Part shown: in pieces, positions 19,096 to 28,171 of the stretch
Position numbering within the stretch: position 1 is the first letter of the stretch
How the letters are laid out: each line of letters begins with the position of its first letter
Origin: Pseudomonadota bacterium
GTDB taxonomy: Bacteria > Myxococcota_A > Polyangia > Polyangiales > Polyangiaceae
Assembly: GCA_023398955.1 (NCBI GenBank)
Contig: JAEWRL010000186.1
Coordinates: 1-64,000, forward strand
Direction of reading: 5' to 3'
Length of the DNA stretch: 64,000 bases
The notes under the pieces: model-generated
The model's database searches: none
The model's input: only the letters and a program-made list of their open reading frames with translations
Told to the model about the DNA's origin: nothing
Program-made: the position numbers and the translations under genes

Positions 19096-20907
19096 CTAGG
19101 CCTTTGCCAGCCGCGCCTCCAGCGCCTCGAGTTGGCGGGTCAGCTCTGAGGGCAGCTTGTCGCCGAACCGTGCGTAGTGCTCCTTGATAGCGCCGACCTC
19201 GGTGAGCCAGCCTTCCTTGTCGACCCGAAGGAGCTCCTCCATGTCCTCGTCGCTCACGCCCTCCAGCCCGGTGCGGTCAATGGCGTCCACCGTCGGCATC
19301 ATGCCAATGGCAGTCTCCTGAGCCTTGCCAGTGCCCTCGCAGCGCTCGAAGACCCACTTCAGAACGCGGCTGTTCTCGCCGAACCCGGGCCACAACCAGC
19401 GTCCATCGTTCGTCTTTCGGAACCAGTTCACATAGAAGATCTTGGGGAGCTTGGCGCCCTTCGTCTGACCGATCTTGAGCCAGTGAGCGAAATAGTCGCC
19501 CATGTGGTAGCCGCAGAAGGGGAGCATTGCGAAAGGATCCCTCCGCACCCCGGCCTTCAAACCAATGGCGGCTGCGGTGACCTCGGAGCCAACGATGGAG
19601 CCCAGGAACACGCCATGGTTCCAATCCGCGGACTCGTGGACGAGCGGGACCGTGCTCGGGCGACGTCCGCCAAACAGAATGGCGCTGATCGGCACGCCGC
19701 GTGGGTCCTCCCACTCGGCTGCGATGACGGGGCAGTTGGCAGCGCGAGCCGTGAAGCGGGCATTCGGGTGGGCCGCTGGCTTGTCCGACTTACCTTCTTC
19801 CCATTCGTTCCCAATCCAGTCGATGACCTTGCCGGGAGCCTTGTGGCCGATGCCCTCCCACCACACGTCGTTGTCCTTCGTGAGGGCGACGTTCGTGAAG
19901 ATGGCGTCCTTGTCGACGGACCGCATCGCATTGGGATTGCTCTCATCCGAGGTTCCGGGCGCAACTCCGAAGAAGCCAGCCTCGGGGTTGATGGCGTAGA
20001 GCTGGCCGTCTTTGCCGAACTTCATCCACGCGATGTCGTCGCCGACCGTCTCCACCTTCCAGCCGGGGATGGTGGGGATCAACATGGCCAGGTTCGTCTT
20101 GCCGCATGCGCTGGGGAACGCGCCACAGACGAACTTGACGACGCCTTCGGGGTTGGTGAGCTTGAGAATCAGCATGTGCTCGGCGAGCCAGCCTTCGTCT
20201 CGCGCCTGCGCCGAGGCGATGCGAAGTGCCAAGCACTTCTTGCCAAGCAGCGCATTGCCACCGTACCCAGAGCCGTAGGACCAGATTTCCCGCGTTTCCG
20301 GAAAGTGGGAGATGTACTTCTGCTCGATCGGGGCACAGGGCCACTGTCCACCGTCCGTTTCCCCTTCGCCGAGAGGCTTGCCCACGGAATGGGTGCAGGG
20401 GATGAACTCACCGTCATCGCCGAGCACCTCGAGCACCTTCGGGCTGACCCGGGTCATGATGTGCATGTTGGTGACGACGTACGGCGAATCGGTGATCTCG
20501 ATGCCGATCTTTGCGATGTCCGAGCCGATCGGACCCATGCTGAAGGGAATCACGAACATCGTGCGTCCACGCATGCAGCCCGAGTAGAGGCCGGTCATCG
20601 TCTTCTTGAGTTCGTCGGGATCGATCCAGTTGTTCGTCGGGCCCGCGTCTTCTTGCTTTCGAGAAGCGATGTAGGTCCGGTTCTCTACGCGCGCCACGTC
20701 CGACGGATCGGAGCGGAAGAGCACGCTGCCTGGACGCTTCTCCGGGTTCAACGGCGTTGCCAAGCCAGAGTCGATCATCTCCTGCGTGAGTCGCTCGTAC
20801 TCTTCCTTGGAGCCGTCGCACCAGACGACGTCCTTCGGCTGGCACATCTTGGCGACTTCATCGACCCAGGCCAGTAGCTTCGCGTTTTTGGTCGGGGCAG
20901 TGCTCAT
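19096..20907 (-). CDS. pckG: Phosphoenolpyruvate carboxykinase (GTP)
   Basis: Interconverts oxaloacetate and phosphoenolpyruvate using GTP/GDP, the entry step of gluconeogenesis. It has 603 residues from ATG 20907, with GGAGAG upstream, the normal size for the GTP class. The kinase-1 loop FPSACGKTNLAM contains the Cys typical of GTP-type enzymes. Other family segments are VGDDIAWMKFG, NPEAGFFGVAPGT, ILFGGRRPSTVPLV and FCGYHMGDYFAHWL. The ATP-type enzyme has a different loop, so the class assignment is firm. It is monocistronic. A long open frame on the opposite strand is a high-GC shadow. Confidence 0.97.
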   Translation of the reverse strand: MSTAPTKNAKLLAWVDEVAKMCQPKDVVWCDGSKEEYERLTQEMIDSGLATPLNPEKRPGSVLFRSDPSDVARVENRTYIASRKQEDAGPTNNWIDPDELKKTMTGLYSGCMRGRTMFVIPFSMGPIGSDIAKIGIEITDSPYVVTNMHIMTRVSPKVLEVLGDDGEFIPCTHSVGKPLGEGETDGGQWPCAPIEQKYISHFPETREIWSYGSGYGGNALLGKKCLALRIASAQARDEGWLAEHMLILKLTNPEGVVKFVCGAFPSACGKTNLAMLIPTIPGWKVETVGDDIAWMKFGKDGQLYAINPEAGFFGVAPGTSDESNPNAMRSVDKDAIFTNVALTKDNDVWWEGIGHKAPGKVIDWIGNEWEEGKSDKPAAHPNARFTARAANCPVIAAEWEDPRGVPISAILFGGRRPSTVPLVHESADWNHGVFLGSIVGSEVTAAAIGLKAGVRRDPFAMLPFCGYHMGDYFAHWLKIGQTKGAKLPKIFYVNWFRKTNDGRWLWPGFGENSRVLKWVFERCEGTGKAQETAIGMMPTVDAIDRTGLEGVSDEDMEELLRVDKEGWLTEVGAIKEHYARFGDKLPSELTRQLEALEARLAKA

Positions 20908-21443
20908 TGGGGCTCTCCTTACTTCATCGTCATTGTGGCGGTGATAGGGTGTCGATCGCACGTCCGCGGGACCACTCAGCGCGCGCTAGCTCGCTGGCCT
21001 GTGGCCGATCCGGTTCGTGCGCATTCGAGCGGCCTCGCGGTAAACGCGAATAGCGTTCCACGAGGGAGCTGCCGCCGAGGTGGCCCTCTCCAGCAGCATT
21101 ACCGGTTTTGCACGGAAGCGGTTCGACACAAAGCCTTTTCTAGGGCAGCGCTACTTTTGCGTGGTGCAGGTGGTTTCGTCAGTTTCACGCGGGTTCCGCC
21201 AACCGGAGACGGGGGAGCTGTGACGCCGCTCCACGCCCCACGGCGGGCCGTGCCGAGCGGGCTTTCCACTGCTGGCGGGATGTGCAGCTTGAACCGCCCG
21301 CAAAACATAGTCGGGGTGAGTACGGTTCGCCAGCGCTCCCGTGGGCGTGGTTACCGTAAGCCTGGACAACCGGTCAGGCGCGAAGGTGCACCTCCGTGGG
21401 CCGTGCCAAAGGTGGGCCGTGCCGAAGGTGGGCAACTGCTCGG
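20908..21443. other. Intergenic region with a short tandem repeat
   Basis: A 536-base gap upstream of pckG and downstream of the next kinase gene. It has no credible gene. At about 21396-21427 GTGGGCCGTGCC(A/G)AAG is repeated twice in tandem, followed by a third partial GTGGGC. It must hold the pckG promoter; no clear motif was identified. Confidence 0.45.
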
Positions 21444-22916
21444 TCACTGCCGTTGGTTTGTCGTGGTGGAACGACCCGCATCTCCCGCCAGGGAGAAGCG
21501 TAGTGACAAGTTGTGGTTGAACCGGATGCGACGCTTCAGCTTTGCGTAGCCTGGCGCGCTCACCTCCAGCTCGTGATCGCGGGCGTCACGCGCGAAATGG
21601 CTTTGGTAGGGATTGCCCGGCAGCCGCTTGCCATCCAGATGAAAGGTCGCACTCGGTGGCTCGGCATGAAGGCTGAGTCGAATGTGATCACCGTGGCCGC
21701 GTTCGACTGCAGCGCTCGCCGCGGACGCACTGCCACTTTCCGGGACGCTGCTCGACGAAGGTTCGGCAGTGTCGCGGCCGATGGCATAGGCAACGCCGAA
21801 TCCGGCCGCCGCAGTGGCCGCTGCCGCGCTGAGGTGCACCGCGGAGATACGCCGTAAGAGAGCCAGCCAAGTGCGTCCGTGGTCCCTGATGACCATCCGG
21901 AGCTCAGAGGGCGGAGCCGCTGAACCGGGCTGGGGTGGCGAAGAGGTGAGGCGCGGGGTGTGCTCCGAGGGGACGCCGAGCTCGTCGGCGGGGCGGCTCG
22001 GTCTCCAGCTTGGTGCCCTGGCAAAGCTCACGAGGCGCTCGAAGCGCGCTCCCGAGTAGGGAGTGAGACCAGCTATCTCGAGGCCGAGTTCCCCTGCATT
22101 CGCGAAGCGAGCATCGGGATCCCGGTCGAGGCAGCGGAGCACGATTTCTTCTAGCCGTGGTGGGACGTGGGGACAGTCATTGCGGAGCGGACGAGGGTCC
22201 TCTGTCGAGATCTTCACGAACAGCTTCTCGAGCGAGCGGTGTTCGAAGGGAAGCTTGCCCGTCAAGAGCTGGTAGAATACGACGCCGAGAGACCATACGT
22301 CGGCCCGAGCGTCGACGCGTTTGCTGTTCCGCAGCTGTTCGGGTGACACATAGAGCGGAGTGCCCAGCATGACGTGTGCTTCCGTCAAGCTCTTCTCACC
22401 GGGGCCAAGTCCCAGGAGTGCTTTCGACACGCCGAAGTCGAGGATCTTGACGCGAGGGCGGGCGGCATCCGCCTGGGCCAAGAAGAGGTTTGCCGGTTTC
22501 AGATCGCGATGAATGATGCCCAAGGAGTGAGCTTCCCCGATGCCGTCGCAGGTCTGCAGCATGATCTCACATGCTTCGTCGACGCTCAGCTGCTTCCGTG
22601 TCGAGAGCTCTCGCGCCAGCGTCAGCCCGTAGAGCAGCTCCATTGCCATATACGGGATGCCGTCGGACGTGCCGACATCGAGGACTCGGCAGACGTGATC
22701 GCCCTTGAGCTGCGAGATGGCCCGGGTTTCGCGGAGGAAACGCGCCACAGCGAGCGGGTCGCGGCCGAACTCTGGCCTCAATACCTTGATAGCCACACGT
22801 CTACCCTGCGGAAGCTGCGTCGCTGCCAGCACCTGACCCATGGACCCTGCTCCAAGGGTCCGGTCGATTCGGTACTGTTCCGCGAAGATCTCGCCTCTGA
22901 GCACGTGGCCTGCCAC
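21444..22916 (-). CDS. Transmembrane Ser/Thr protein kinase with PEGA-like C-terminus
   Basis: A 490-residue kinase. Kinase core: GAGSMGQV, Lys44 in VAIK, HRDLKPAN (136-143), DFG (160-162), and SPE in place of APE at 191-193. A single hydrophobic helix lies at about 364-383 (AAAATAAAGFGVAYAIG). Beyond it, about 425-475 reads as a PEGA-type surface-layer motif (PPSATFHLDGKRLPGNPY and ELEVSAPGYAKLKRRI). The protein therefore probably spans the inner membrane with a small extracytoplasmic PEGA domain. It is the second such kinase in the window. Targets are unknown. It is not obviously in an operon. Confidence 0.92.
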   Translation of the reverse strand: MAGHVLRGEIFAEQYRIDRTLGAGSMGQVLAATQLPQGRRVAIKVLRPEFGRDPLAVARFLRETRAISQLKGDHVCRVLDVGTSDGIPYMAMELLYGLTLARELSTRKQLSVDEACEIMLQTCDGIGEAHSLGIIHRDLKPANLFLAQADAARPRVKILDFGVSKALLGLGPGEKSLTEAHVMLGTPLYVSPEQLRNSKRVDARADVWSLGVVFYQLLTGKLPFEHRSLEKLFVKISTEDPRPLRNDCPHVPPRLEEIVLRCLDRDPDARFANAGELGLEIAGLTPYSGARFERLVSFARAPSWRPSRPADELGVPSEHTPRLTSSPPQPGSAAPPSELRMVIRDHGRTWLALLRRISAVHLSAAAATAAAGFGVAYAIGRDTAEPSSSSVPESGSASAASAAVERGHGDHIRLSLHAEPPSATFHLDGKRLPGNPYQSHFARDARDHELEVSAPGYAKLKRRIRFNHNLSLRFSLAGDAGRSTTTNQRQ

Positions 22917-23407
22917 CTGTTAGGGACTGCGTCCGAGCAACCGGATGCAGCCCCGGCACTCTTAGCCGGCGACATGTAGCATCGACAAGCCATCGTCGCG
23001 GCGCGGAATCGATTGGCGCCGCGCGTCAGCGTCGCCCGGCCCACGATTTCTGCACCTTGACGGCATTCGGGTGTGCTCAGGTTGGGGCTTCAAGCCCTAG
23101 GTGCGGCCGCCCTACGGGGACGAGCCCTGGGAAGCGACGGAGGCGCAGGTTCGGATGCAGCCGCGCCCAGCACCGCAGATGCTTCCAGACCACCGGTCGT
23201 GGCTGGACCGATTCCCAGTACGGTGTGGCTGCACGGGCGGATGCTTCAAGGGGAGCTTCGCAGGTCACGCACTATTCGGCATGCCAGGTTCGTGCCGCGC
23301 GACCTCACGCACGAGCGCCACGCTCGAGAGGCATGTGCAACGCGCTTCTGTGCCACTTTGCGCCACTGCGCCTTCGACCGGCGGGCCCCGCGAGCATAGG
23401 GGCGACA
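22917..23407. other. Intergenic region, nothing recognised
   Basis: A 491-base gap between two minus-strand genes. Open frames exist on both strands but none has family-like sequence or a good start. I found no tRNA, small RNA or repeat here. It presumably holds the kinase promoter. Confidence 0.45.
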
Positions 23408-24676
23408 TCAGGGCCGCAACCAGCGGCGCACCCGATCCCCCACCCACTTGGCAGTCGTGCCGCGCCACAGGGCCGCGTCCCAGGAGTCGGGACTCGCTCC
23501 CGCGCCGTCGATGCCTCTTTCGAGCCGAGCCGCGAGGAACCCTTCCAGCCGCTCGGCGCGAGCATCCCAGGTGAGGCCAATCGAATCGGCGCGCGCGCCG
23601 TCGGCGAGCCGCTGCCGTAACCCGGCGTCCGCTATCAGTCGGCGGAAGCCAAGCAGGATGTCCTCCTCCTGCTCTGAGCTGACAAGCCAAGCGTTGCGAT
23701 CATGCTCGAGGATCTCAGCGGTGTCCGGCGCTCGGGGCGCCAGGATCGCGCGCCCCACGGCGAGGTACAAGAACAGCTTCATCGGGAGAACCGTCGTGCC
23801 GAACTGCTGCAGCGGCGCCAGGCTCGGCGGAATCAGGACGACGTCGGCCGCATACAAATACGGGACGGCGCGATCGAAGGGTTGCCAGGGAAAGACCCGG
23901 ACGTTCTTGTACGTGGCGGCCTGGCTCTCGATGGGACCGTGCCCTTCCGACCCGACGAGTGCAAAGTCCACCTCCGGGCACGCGCTCGCCAACTTCAGGA
24001 CGCTCTCCAGCCCCTTTCGCTCATTGATCCTACCGGCATAGACCGCGAGTGGGCGGTGGTTCGGGAGGCCCAACAGACGACGGGCCGAGGCGACATCCAG
24101 CCGCGGCTCGACCCGTTCAGGTGAGTACCCATTGTGTGCGACAAGGAGCTTGGCGGGTGGGATCCCAAGGCGTTGAAAACTCTGGAGGGCCAGGCGGGAG
24201 TGGAGCACCACGCCGAGGCACTTCTCATGGAGCATCATCCAGCGCAGCCAGGGGACCAGGGGTGGATACTGATCTGGCCATGCACGAAAGTGTTCGTAGA
24301 AAATGGGAATTCCCCGTGCAAGCGCTGCGTGAAGGGTCGCCAAGTTGCGGGTGTACACCGCGTCGGCTGCCTGGGCTTCTTCGAGGCGCATCGCTTGCCA
24401 TGCGTGAAATGCCTTCTGCAGCGGTCGCCAGTCGTTCATCTGAGCGGGCACCGTGACGACGTCGAACCCACCGCGCACCTGATAGTAATCGCGCAGCCGC
24501 GGGGCCGTCGGGACGGTCGCGCCTGGCTTGTGCGGGAGCGCGAGCGTCACGTCGTGGCCGCGCCGCGCGAGGGCGGACGCGGTGTTCACCACCTGTTCGG
24601 TGTCGGTCGCGGTTGACGGCAGGATCTCGTCGAAGACGTAAAACAGTCGCAGTCGCTCGCCGAAATCGCCCATCAT
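23408..24676 (-). CDS. GT4-type glycosyltransferase
   Basis: A 422-residue cytoplasmic glycosyltransferase of the GT-B fold, resembling family GT4. The N-terminal domain begins RLRLFYVFDEILPSTATDTE and contains RRGHDVTLALP. The C-terminal nucleotide-sugar domain has LAVYAGRINERKGLESVLKL, FALVGSEG, YAADVVLIPPS and ILAPRAPDTAEILEHD. The donor and acceptor are not readable. Its ATG shares one base with the stop of phosphoglucomutase (TGATG), so the two are translationally coupled. The open frame extends upstream through the pgm coding region, but that is a shadow. Phosphoglucomutase supplies glucose-1-phosphate, so a glucose-based donor is a reasonable inference. Confidence 0.85.
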   Translation of the reverse strand: MMGDFGERLRLFYVFDEILPSTATDTEQVVNTASALARRGHDVTLALPHKPGATVPTAPRLRDYYQVRGGFDVVTVPAQMNDWRPLQKAFHAWQAMRLEEAQAADAVYTRNLATLHAALARGIPIFYEHFRAWPDQYPPLVPWLRWMMLHEKCLGVVLHSRLALQSFQRLGIPPAKLLVAHNGYSPERVEPRLDVASARRLLGLPNHRPLAVYAGRINERKGLESVLKLASACPEVDFALVGSEGHGPIESQAATYKNVRVFPWQPFDRAVPYLYAADVVLIPPSLAPLQQFGTTVLPMKLFLYLAVGRAILAPRAPDTAEILEHDRNAWLVSSEQEEDILLGFRRLIADAGLRQRLADGARADSIGLTWDARAERLEGFLAARLERGIDGAGASPDSWDAALWRGTTAKWVGDRVRRWLRP

Positions 24677-26319
24677 CAAGCACCGAGCACGGACGACACG
24701 ATCGCTTGGGCTTCCTGTTGAATCCGCTTGAGGTGTTCCGGTCCCCGAAAACTCTCTGCGTAAATCTTGTAGACGTTCTCGGTGCCTGAGGGACGCGCCG
24801 CAAACCAACCGAATTCGGTGACCACCTTCAGTCCGCCGATGCTGGCGCCGTTGCCCGGCGCATGCGTCAGGGTCCCCGTAATGCGATCCCCCGCCAGCTC
24901 CGTGGCCCCGACCTGTTCTGCTGAGAGCTGCTTGAGGCGGTTCTTCTGATCGGGCGACGCTGGAGCGTCGACGCGGGCGTATACGGGCGCGCCATGCTGG
25001 CGGGTGAGATCCGCGTAGAGGAGGCCCGGATCCTTCTGCGTCTTCGCCACGATCTCGGCGGCAAGCAGCGCCAGGAGAAACCCATCTTTGTCGGTCGTCC
25101 AGACCTCGCCGTTCCTTCGCAGGAAGGAGGCGCCAGCACTCTCCTCGCCACCGAAGCCGAGGCTCCCATCGAGCAGGCCGTCGACGAACCACTTGAACCC
25201 GACGGGTACCTCTTTGAGCGGCCTTCCCAGCGATGCGGCGACGCGGTCCAGCATGCTACTGCTTACCAGGGTCTTGCCGATGGCTGCGGTGCTGCTCCAA
25301 CCTGGCCTATTACGGAAGAGGTAGTCGATGGCAACGGCGAGATAGTGGTTGGGGTTCAACAGGCCGCTGCTTCGGGTTACGACCCCGTGCCGATCGAAGT
25401 CAGGATCGTTCCCGAAGGCGATGTCATACCGGTCCTTCAATCCAATGAGGCCAGCCATCGCGTAGGGCGACGAGCAATCCATCCGAATCTTGCCGTCCCA
25501 ATCCACGCTCATGAACGAGAACGTCGGGTCGACCACGTCGCAGACGAGCTCGATGTTCAGCTTGTAACGCTCGGCGATGGGCCCCCAGTATCCGATTCCC
25601 GAGCCCCCCAGAGGATCGACTCCAATCTTGAGGCCTGCTCCCGAGATGGCTTCCATGTCTAGAGCTTGGCTCAGAGCGGTAACATATGGCGTGATGTAGT
25701 CGTAGTGGTGTGTGGTGGTGGCTGCACGCGCCTTGGCATATGAAATGCGCTTGACCGAGCGGCAGCCGTCGTGGAGCAGTTCGTTGGCAAGGCTGGCTAC
25801 TCGCGACGTTTCCTCGGCGCCTGCGGGCCCGCCGTGAGGCGGATTGTACTTGAACCCTCCGTCCTGGGGAGGGTTGTGCGAGGGCGTGATGACGACGCCG
25901 TCGGCCAAGTGGCTATCCTTGCCTTGATTGTATCCGAGGATGGCCTGCGAGATCACCGGCGTCGGCGTATAGCCACCTTGAGCGTCGACCATGACCTCGA
26001 CCCCATTGGCCGCCAGCACTTCCAAGGCCGTCGTGAGGGCCGGCTCGGAGAGGGCGTGGGTGTCGACGCCAAGGAAGAGCGGGCCATCGATACCCTCAGC
26101 CGCGCGATAGTCGCAGATGGCTTGCGTGATGGCGAGGATGTGGTGCTCGTTGAAGCTCCCCAACGTGGAGCACCCGCGATGCCCCGACGTGCCGAACCCG
26201 ACCCTCTGGCTCTTGACGTTTGGATCCGGTTGTATCGCGTAGTAGGCGGTGACCAGCTTCGGAATGTTCGCCAGGATGTGTCTCGGTGCCTTTTTGCCAG
26301 CCAGGGCATGTACCGTCAT
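24676..26319 (-). CDS. pgm: Phosphoglucomutase (alpha-D-glucose phosphate-specific)
   Basis: Interconverts glucose-1-phosphate and glucose-6-phosphate in the cytoplasm, feeding nucleotide-sugar and glycogen synthesis. It has 547 residues, the size of the E. coli Pgm class. The catalytic phosphoserine loop is TPSHNP (145-150, Ser147), the metal loop DPDFDRHG (about 306-313), the sugar loop GGEESAG and the phosphate-binding loop RPSGTENVYK near the C-terminus. All four are intact. The early GFGTSGHRG is the family's N-terminal signature. The downstream glycosyltransferase overlaps by one base. Confidence 0.96.
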   Translation of the reverse strand: MTVHALAGKKAPRHILANIPKLVTAYYAIQPDPNVKSQRVGFGTSGHRGCSTLGSFNEHHILAITQAICDYRAAEGIDGPLFLGVDTHALSEPALTTALEVLAANGVEVMVDAQGGYTPTPVISQAILGYNQGKDSHLADGVVITPSHNPPQDGGFKYNPPHGGPAGAEETSRVASLANELLHDGCRSVKRISYAKARAATTTHHYDYITPYVTALSQALDMEAISGAGLKIGVDPLGGSGIGYWGPIAERYKLNIELVCDVVDPTFSFMSVDWDGKIRMDCSSPYAMAGLIGLKDRYDIAFGNDPDFDRHGVVTRSSGLLNPNHYLAVAIDYLFRNRPGWSSTAAIGKTLVSSSMLDRVAASLGRPLKEVPVGFKWFVDGLLDGSLGFGGEESAGASFLRRNGEVWTTDKDGFLLALLAAEIVAKTQKDPGLLYADLTRQHGAPVYARVDAPASPDQKNRLKQLSAEQVGATELAGDRITGTLTHAPGNGASIGGLKVVTEFGWFAARPSGTENVYKIYAESFRGPEHLKRIQQEAQAIVSSVLGA

Positions 26320-26532
26320 CGCATTGCCTCGACGACGTCTTCGACCGGCGCCTCGCGATCGTCAAGGGGCTAGGTCCGTCATTTCCGTTGATGAAGCTGG
26401 CAGCACGTTCAGCGATCCCCCGCACTCCGCACCCTAAGATGCGGGCCGAGCCGTCTACATGGCACATCGGCGCGTGCTGAGAACTACGCGAAGCACGACG
26501 TCGCTCCCTTTCGCGAAAACTTTGCGCAGTCC

Positions 26533-27519
26533 TCAGCGTGGTGCCCGAGGAGGCGACGAGGACTGCCGCCAGTGCGTTGCGAGGAGAGGCAACAGCGTCT
26601 GTCCCATCGCATGTTGATGCGCCGCATGCGCTGCGGGGTCTACTCCACCGTAGCCTGCCACGTGCAGAGCCCCGGTATCGGCGTGATACTTGCGCCGCAT
26701 TCCTGGGCGCGGCCCCGGGGTATCCTCGAGCGTGCGCATCACGGAGAGGCTGCGGAGAAGGTAGTCTGCAGTCTCCGTGGTGCTCGCGTAGCCGATTGTT
26801 TCAATGGACGAGTGCGTGAGACCGAAGAGTGCCTTCCCTGCCGCAGCCCGCCGCCCGAACGCGAGAAAGTGCTTCAAGCTGGGCGCGTTGAGGGAACCGT
26901 CGCCAGCGTAGGGGGCGTGCAAGCCATCGGCGAGGAGCACCGCGTCTACCCGCCGAAAGTGCTCGGGCCATCGCAGGATACGCGAGATGGCACCATAGCC
27001 AGCGCTCCACGCGCTGAGCGCGATCCGTCGTGCTGACCTGGCGCCGTTCCCGCAGTGAGCGGCGATCGACTTCTCTGCGCCTTCGACGAGGGCTGGCAGA
27101 GAATACTCGAACTGGTATTTCGTCGAGTAGGCTTCCGCGCCAATGCCGTCGATCGTGATCAGCATCGCCGCGCGCAGGCCGGAGACCGAGAGGGCTGGCT
27201 CGAGCGCGGTGTGGACGCCGTGGAAGTGGACGATGAGATCGAACGTCTGCTCGCCGACGAAGCAGTCTTCCGGGAGCAGGATCGTCTTGCCCGCTCTGGT
27301 TTGGATTCGCTCGAGGAGCTGCAGGGTCTTGCGCGCTCGCTTCGGGTGAACGCCCGCCAGTGATGCGCGTTCGAGACAGGTTCGAACGATTTCGCGCGTG
27401 GCCACCCCGCACCGTCTCAGACCATGCCGGTTGCTTTCATCTGCGGCTGCGTGCCTGCCCCTAGCGAGAACACCGAACCCAAGCGCAGCAACGAGAAGCA
27501 CCAGGAGGCTCCACTTCAT
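26533..27519 (-). CDS. Secreted alpha/beta-hydrolase-like protein, WSAGYG family, paralogue 3
   Basis: A 328-residue protein. The signal sequence is WSLLVLLVAALGFGVLARG. It shares all blocks of the family: LIVHFHGVHT, IGAEAYS, IALSAWSAGYGAISRIL, VDAVLLADGLHAPY, LFGLTHSSI, STTETADYLL and DPAAHAAHQHAMG. It is closer to paralogue 2 than to paralogue 1 (for example ADGLH rather than LDGLH, and THSxI). It is a single gene with the MIF-like gene divergent from it. Catalytic Ser, Asp and His candidates are as in the other two. The substrate is unknown. Confidence 0.75.
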   Translation of the reverse strand: MKWSLLVLLVAALGFGVLARGRHAAADESNRHGLRRCGVATREIVRTCLERASLAGVHPKRARKTLQLLERIQTRAGKTILLPEDCFVGEQTFDLIVHFHGVHTALEPALSVSGLRAAMLITIDGIGAEAYSTKYQFEYSLPALVEGAEKSIAAHCGNGARSARRIALSAWSAGYGAISRILRWPEHFRRVDAVLLADGLHAPYAGDGSLNAPSLKHFLAFGRRAAAGKALFGLTHSSIETIGYASTTETADYLLRSLSVMRTLEDTPGPRPGMRRKYHADTGALHVAGYGGVDPAAHAAHQHAMGQTLLPLLATHWRQSSSPPRAPR

Positions 27520-27693
27520 GGCGCAACAGTGTACCCGTGGAGTCGTTCGAGGCTCCCTACAAGTGCGTCCACTGTGGTTCCTTTAGAGTAGCCACGGAAG
27601 AATTGTGCCGCGAGCTTGCAGTAGTGCGGCTGGTCGAGTGATGGCTAGCGACATCACTTGCCATCCTCGAGGCCAGTGCTGAGACTCACCCCC

Positions 27694-28044
27694 ATGCCTC
27701 TCATCAAAGTCTACTCCTCTGCGGCTGCGGCCGACACCGACACGGCGGCGCTGCTGCGAAAGCTCTCGGCGGACCTTGCGGCCCTCCTGGGCAAGCCGGA
27801 AGGCTATGTGATGACGTGCATGATGCCGCGCGTGCCAATGACGTTTGGCGGCGATGACGCTCCCAGCGCCTATGCCGAGATCAAGAGTATTGGCCGCATG
27901 TCTGCCGACACCACAGCGACAATCAGTGCGTCCATTTGTGCGACGTTGTCTCAGGCGCTCGACGTCCCAGAGGACCGCATTTACATCGAGTTCCAGGATG
28001 CAGAGCGACACCTCTGGGGCTTTGACGGACGCACCTTCGCCTGA
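27694..28044 (+). CDS. MIF-like (macrophage migration inhibitory factor) tautomerase-fold protein
   Basis: A 116-residue protein from ATG 27694, the exact size of MIF. Pro2 directly after Met would be the catalytic N-terminal proline. Parallels with animal MIF are LLGKPEGYV (MIF TGKPPQYI, contains the active-site Lys), FGGDDAPSAYAEIKSIGRM (MIF FGGSSEP...LHSIGKI), DRIYIEFQDAE (MIF DRVYINYYDMN) and the C-terminus GFDGRTFA (MIF GWNNSTFA). The active-site Asn of YIN is Glu here, and the MIF CxxC is absent. The frame extends upstream to 27658, but an N-terminal extension would bury Pro2. Tautomerase activity is plausible; the physiological substrate is unknown. Confidence 0.85.
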   Translation: MPLIKVYSSAAAADTDTAALLRKLSADLAALLGKPEGYVMTCMMPRVPMTFGGDDAPSAYAEIKSIGRMSADTTATISASICATLSQALDVPEDRIYIEFQDAERHLWGFDGRTFA

Positions 28045-28171
28045 GCATTCGCGGCCAGCGCCGCCGCGGGCCCGACGACGCCTGCTGCAGTAGCTGGTCC
28101 GATGCTCCTCAGGCGGGCTCCCCGAGTTTGCCGTTGGCGTGGCGCGATCGAGCAGGCTAAATGCGGGGGCG

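Noticed and set aside
19177..20877. 566-residue open frame on the plus strand
   Set aside because: Antisense shadow of pckG; no family-like motifs.
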